Assembly (NCBI GenBank): GCA_020845935.1
Contig: JADLEV010000042.1
Coordinates: 1 to 43,965 of the forward strand
DNA from: Gammaproteobacteria bacterium
GTDB lineage: Bacteria; Pseudomonadota; Gammaproteobacteria; Ga0077536
Length of the DNA stretch: 43,965 nucleotides
Direction: 5' to 3'
The position numbers and the translations under genes are program-made. The notes below the pieces were generated by a model, which did no database searches, was not told where the DNA came from, and saw nothing but the letters and a program-made list of their open reading frames with translations. Of the stretch, positions 41,909 to 43,965 are shown in pieces (the stretch's first letter is position 1; every line of letters begins with the position of its first letter).

Positions 41909-42415
41909 CTAAAGGATCACGAAACCGCCGCTGTCCGGGCGAAAGTCGATGACCATATTCTCACCGGGCTGCAACTCCAGCTCTGCCCGGAACTCGTGAT
42001 CGAACCCTTCCTCGCGCACTGAATCGCGCATCCGCAGCACCAGTTCGTGGTGACCCTCCGGCACTTCGAACTTTTCATACGCGTGTATCGAGCCGTCACG
42101 CGACAGGCCCGACGGCTGCAGGGTGCTCTGATACAACAGCGCACCGTCGAGCGACACCTCCAGCCGCATCGGTGCCCGTTCGCGGGCACAATCGGACAGC
42201 ACCTTGCGTTGCCGCGGCGGCAGCGCGGCAATCTCCTGCGGCGACAGTCGCTTGCACTCGACCAGCCGCGCCGTCGCATGCGTGAAACTCACCCGAATCA
42301 TCGCGTTGTTCGGCGCGACATGCTGATACATCGGGTCGGTCGCGAAATAGCCGAGCAGGACCATGAACGCCGCATAGCAAACGGCCTGGCCGAGATAGCG
42401 GGCGATATCAGACAT
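41909..42415 (-). CDS. One-TM hypothetical protein linked to the cytochrome b-ferredoxin gene
   Basis: 168 residues from the ATG at 42415 (GGAGGGGAGCC before it), overlapping the end of the upstream fusion gene by eight bases. One TM at about residues 8-26 ('GQAVCYAAFMVLLGYFA') anchors a periplasmic domain of beta strands ('MRLEVSLDGALLYQSTLQPS', 'VPEGHHELVLRMRD', 'ELELQPGENMVIDFRPDSGG'). Two cysteines lie at about 54 and 76. I recognise no named family. Tight coupling suggests it is an accessory or structural subunit of the cytochrome b complex. Confidence 0.7.
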   Translation of the reverse strand: MSDIARYLGQAVCYAAFMVLLGYFATDPMYQHVAPNNAMIRVSFTHATARLVECKRLSPQEIAALPPRQRKVLSDCARERAPMRLEVSLDGALLYQSTLQPSGLSRDGSIHAYEKFEVPEGHHELVLRMRDSVREEGFDHEFRAELELQPGENMVIDFRPDSGGFVIL

Positions 42416-43965
42416 GGCTCCCCTCCTGCTTCGCGATCGCGTCATCGCGCGCATGGGGCGGCCGGATCGGCGGCAGCTCGCGCAGCCGTTGCCGGAATGC
42501 CTCGATGCGGCGACGCAGGTCGGCATCGTGATCGATGCCAGCCCAGTAGATCTCGATGCGCTCCCGCGCAACGCGCTGGCGCAGATGCGGGTCACGCTCA
42601 CCGGCGATGCGCTGCTGCAACCACCGCGCGCCGAGTCTTTCCTGACAGTCGTTGTCGCGGCAGCCGGTGAAGAACACGCCGTCGGCATGATGGCGGCTGA
42701 TGAGAAAATCGATGAACGAGGGCGGTACCGCGGCGGCGCAGGAAACCTGCACGACGCCAACACCCGGTCCGGCAAAACGCGTCAGATCGGCACCATGACG
42801 GCAGCCGTAGACGATGACGCGATCCTTGCCCGACAGGCCCTTGGCGGCCGCGACCGATCGCTCCCGCAACTCATGGGTACGCAGGTCCGGCAGTTCGATC
42901 CCTGGCGCGAGTTCACCGGTGCGGCGGAATGGCGATGCCGAAGGGCAGGCGCCGGCACAGATGCCGCAACTGACGCAGTTGCCGAGCTGGACCACGGCCT
43001 GGCTCTGATACGGTCGGCCGTCGGTCCGTGGCCCGAGGATCACCGCACTGTAGGGACAGTCGGCGACGCACCAGCCGCAACCATTGCAGCCCTCGAGATT
43101 GACCTGCGCCGGCTGCGGCTTGACCCGGCGCGTCAGCCACGGGGCCATCGCGACGAATGCGGTCACACCGACCAGACCGATCCAGAGCCAGAGCCCGGAC
43201 AGGTGATCGAGCAACGGATAAACCGGCAGATAGAACCAGTCGAGCTTTATTTCGGTAACCACCTTCGCCAATTCGGCGGGTCCCTGGCTCACCGCCGGCT
43301 TCACGATCGACAACGCGAGCATCGCCAGCATCATGCCAATCGCAAGTCCCTTCGGTGGATTCATCCGCGGCCGGGCATGGCGCTGGATGTGGATCCACAT
43401 CACAAGCAAGGTCAGCAACGGCACCGCGATATGGATGAACACCATCAGCGTGAAGAACCGGCTCGAGAGAATGGAATCGTGCAGGAAGTTCCGCGCCAGC
43501 GACCCGCTGAACATCGGCAGCACGCTCAGCCATTCGGTGGTCAGGATCGCGACGTACTGCGCCAGTTTGTCCCACACCAGCCAATAGCCGGTAATGCCAG
43601 CAGTATAGACAAACCAGATGATCGGGATGCCGGTGAACCAGGCGAACCAGCGCTTGCCGTAGAGCCGTTCCAGCAGAAACTCGCGGACCAGATGCAGCAT
43701 CATCACCACGACCATCGCGTCCGAGGCATAGCGGTGCAGGCTGCGCATGATGCCGCCGGCATACCATTGCGCGACCGTGATCCGTTCCACCGAGGCATAG
43801 GCGTCGAAGACGCCGGTATCGTAGAAGATGAACAGATAGACGCCGCTGCCGGCGACGACCCAGTAGAAATACCAGCCCAGTGCGCCGAGCTGATAGAACG
43901 GATTCCAGGCGGGCGTGAAGATCCGATCCAGACCCGATTCGACACGCTCCAGCCCGTGTCGCAGC
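42408..43965 (-). CDS. Cytochrome b / 2[4Fe-4S] ferredoxin / MvhD-domain fusion, partial at the N-terminus
   Basis: 518 residues are visible; the frame stays open through a cytochrome-like N-terminus ('NPFYQLGALGWYFYWVVAG') to the window edge, so the start lies outside. The first part is a cytochrome b/b6 N-terminal bundle with two His pairs, each spaced by 13 residues ('SLHRYASD...MMLHLVREF' and 'FIHIAVPL...WIHIQRH'), enough for two b haems. Next come further TMs ('HLSGLWLWIGLVGVTAFVAM'), a ferredoxin with two clusters (CNGCGWCVADCP and CVSCGICAGACP), and an MvhD/FlpD-like domain with 'VIVYGCRHG', 'VQVSCAAAVP' and 'FFTGCRDNDCQERLG'. It would carry electrons between the quinone pool and a soluble low-potential partner. 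No PEWY-type Qo domain is seen. Confidence 0.85.
   Translation of the reverse strand, partial: LRHGLERVESGLDRIFTPAWNPFYQLGALGWYFYWVVAGSGVYLFIFYDTGVFDAYASVERITVAQWYAGGIMRSLHRYASDAMVVVMMLHLVREFLLERLYGKRWFAWFTGIPIIWFVYTAGITGYWLVWDKLAQYVAILTTEWLSVLPMFSGSLARNFLHDSILSSRFFTLMVFIHIAVPLLTLLVMWIHIQRHARPRMNPPKGLAIGMMLAMLALSIVKPAVSQGPAELAKVVTEIKLDWFYLPVYPLLDHLSGLWLWIGLVGVTAFVAMAPWLTRRVKPQPAQVNLEGCNGCGWCVADCPYSAVILGPRTDGRPYQSQAVVQLGNCVSCGICAGACPSASPFRRTGELAPGIELPDLRTHELRERSVAAAKGLSGKDRVIVYGCRHGADLTRFAGPGVGVVQVSCAAAVPPSFIDFLISRHHADGVFFTGCRDNDCQERLGARWLQQRIAGERDPHLRQRVARERIEIYWAGIDHDADLRRRIEAFRQRLRELPPIRPPHARDDAIAKQEGSHV

Overview
The window is about 44 kb of GC-rich, densely packed bacterial chromosome with 36 complete genes, two genes cut by the window edges and two decayed genes. 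I see no phage, IS, CRISPR, rRNA or tRNA. The organism is most likely a gammaproteobacterium, perhaps near the Xanthomonadales/Steroidobacterales side. Pointers are a very long FadE-type acyl-CoA dehydrogenase, a UbiT-UbiU-UbiV set for O2-independent ubiquinone synthesis, cytochrome b561, MacAB- and AttEFGH-like export systems, and an ECF sigma factor ending in a FSKSQLARAHERL-type region 4. The taxonomy is inference. Ubiquinone genes, haem proteins, bacteriohemerythrin and a quinone-linked b-type cytochrome suggest a respiring, probably facultatively anaerobic or microaerobic cell.

Layout. 1-2108: tail of a periplasmic adaptor plus ABC ATPase and MacB-type permease. 2270-7316: TauE/SafE permease, ABC ATPase, double FtsX permease and AttH/CrtC-like lipoprotein, one operon with overlapping ends. 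7318-8831: a scar holding a broken TPR gene and the C-terminal third of a TonB-dependent receptor. 9057-10260: cytochrome b561 and a small FMN-binding flavoprotein. 10276-18464 (minus): cysH, mog, two paralogous AAHS-type MFS transporters, a RuBisCO-like protein fused to a cupin, an exported two-domain VOC protein and an exported M20 amidohydrolase. 18665-19957: exported triheme cytochrome c with a strong terminator. 20015-22968 (minus): a small exported protein and FadE. 23132-24088: cytosolic HtrA-like protein that has lost its catalytic triad. 24115-26572 (minus): ubiT-ubiU-ubiV. 26768-29032: ECF sigma factor, anti-sigma factor, exported double-PDZ protein. 29057-34346 (minus): adaptor, ATPase, two MacB-type permeases and an exported propeller-like protein. 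34561-35709: DUF849/BKACE enzyme with a Tat signal. 35847-36761 (minus): Sel1-repeat protein. 36863-41461: exported D-2-hydroxyacid dehydrogenase, Lon-like AAA protease, Usp-like protein, FmdB zinc ribbon. 41501-43965 (minus): bacteriohemerythrin, a one-TM protein, and a cytochrome b / 2[4Fe-4S] ferredoxin / MvhD-domain fusion that runs off the window.

The best candidate for an undescribed system is the 10.3-18.5 kb minus-strand cluster. Its core protein joins a form IV RuBisCO-like domain to a cupin. In Rhodospirillum rubrum separate RLP and cupin proteins act in consecutive steps of the methylthioadenosine-isoprenoid shunt. Here the two are one polypeptide, beside two transporters and a PAPS reductase. 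The second candidate is the cytochrome b-ferredoxin-MvhD fusion at the right edge. A third theme is the export of enzyme types normally found in the cytosol (DUF849, D-2-hydroxyacid dehydrogenase, VOC, M20).
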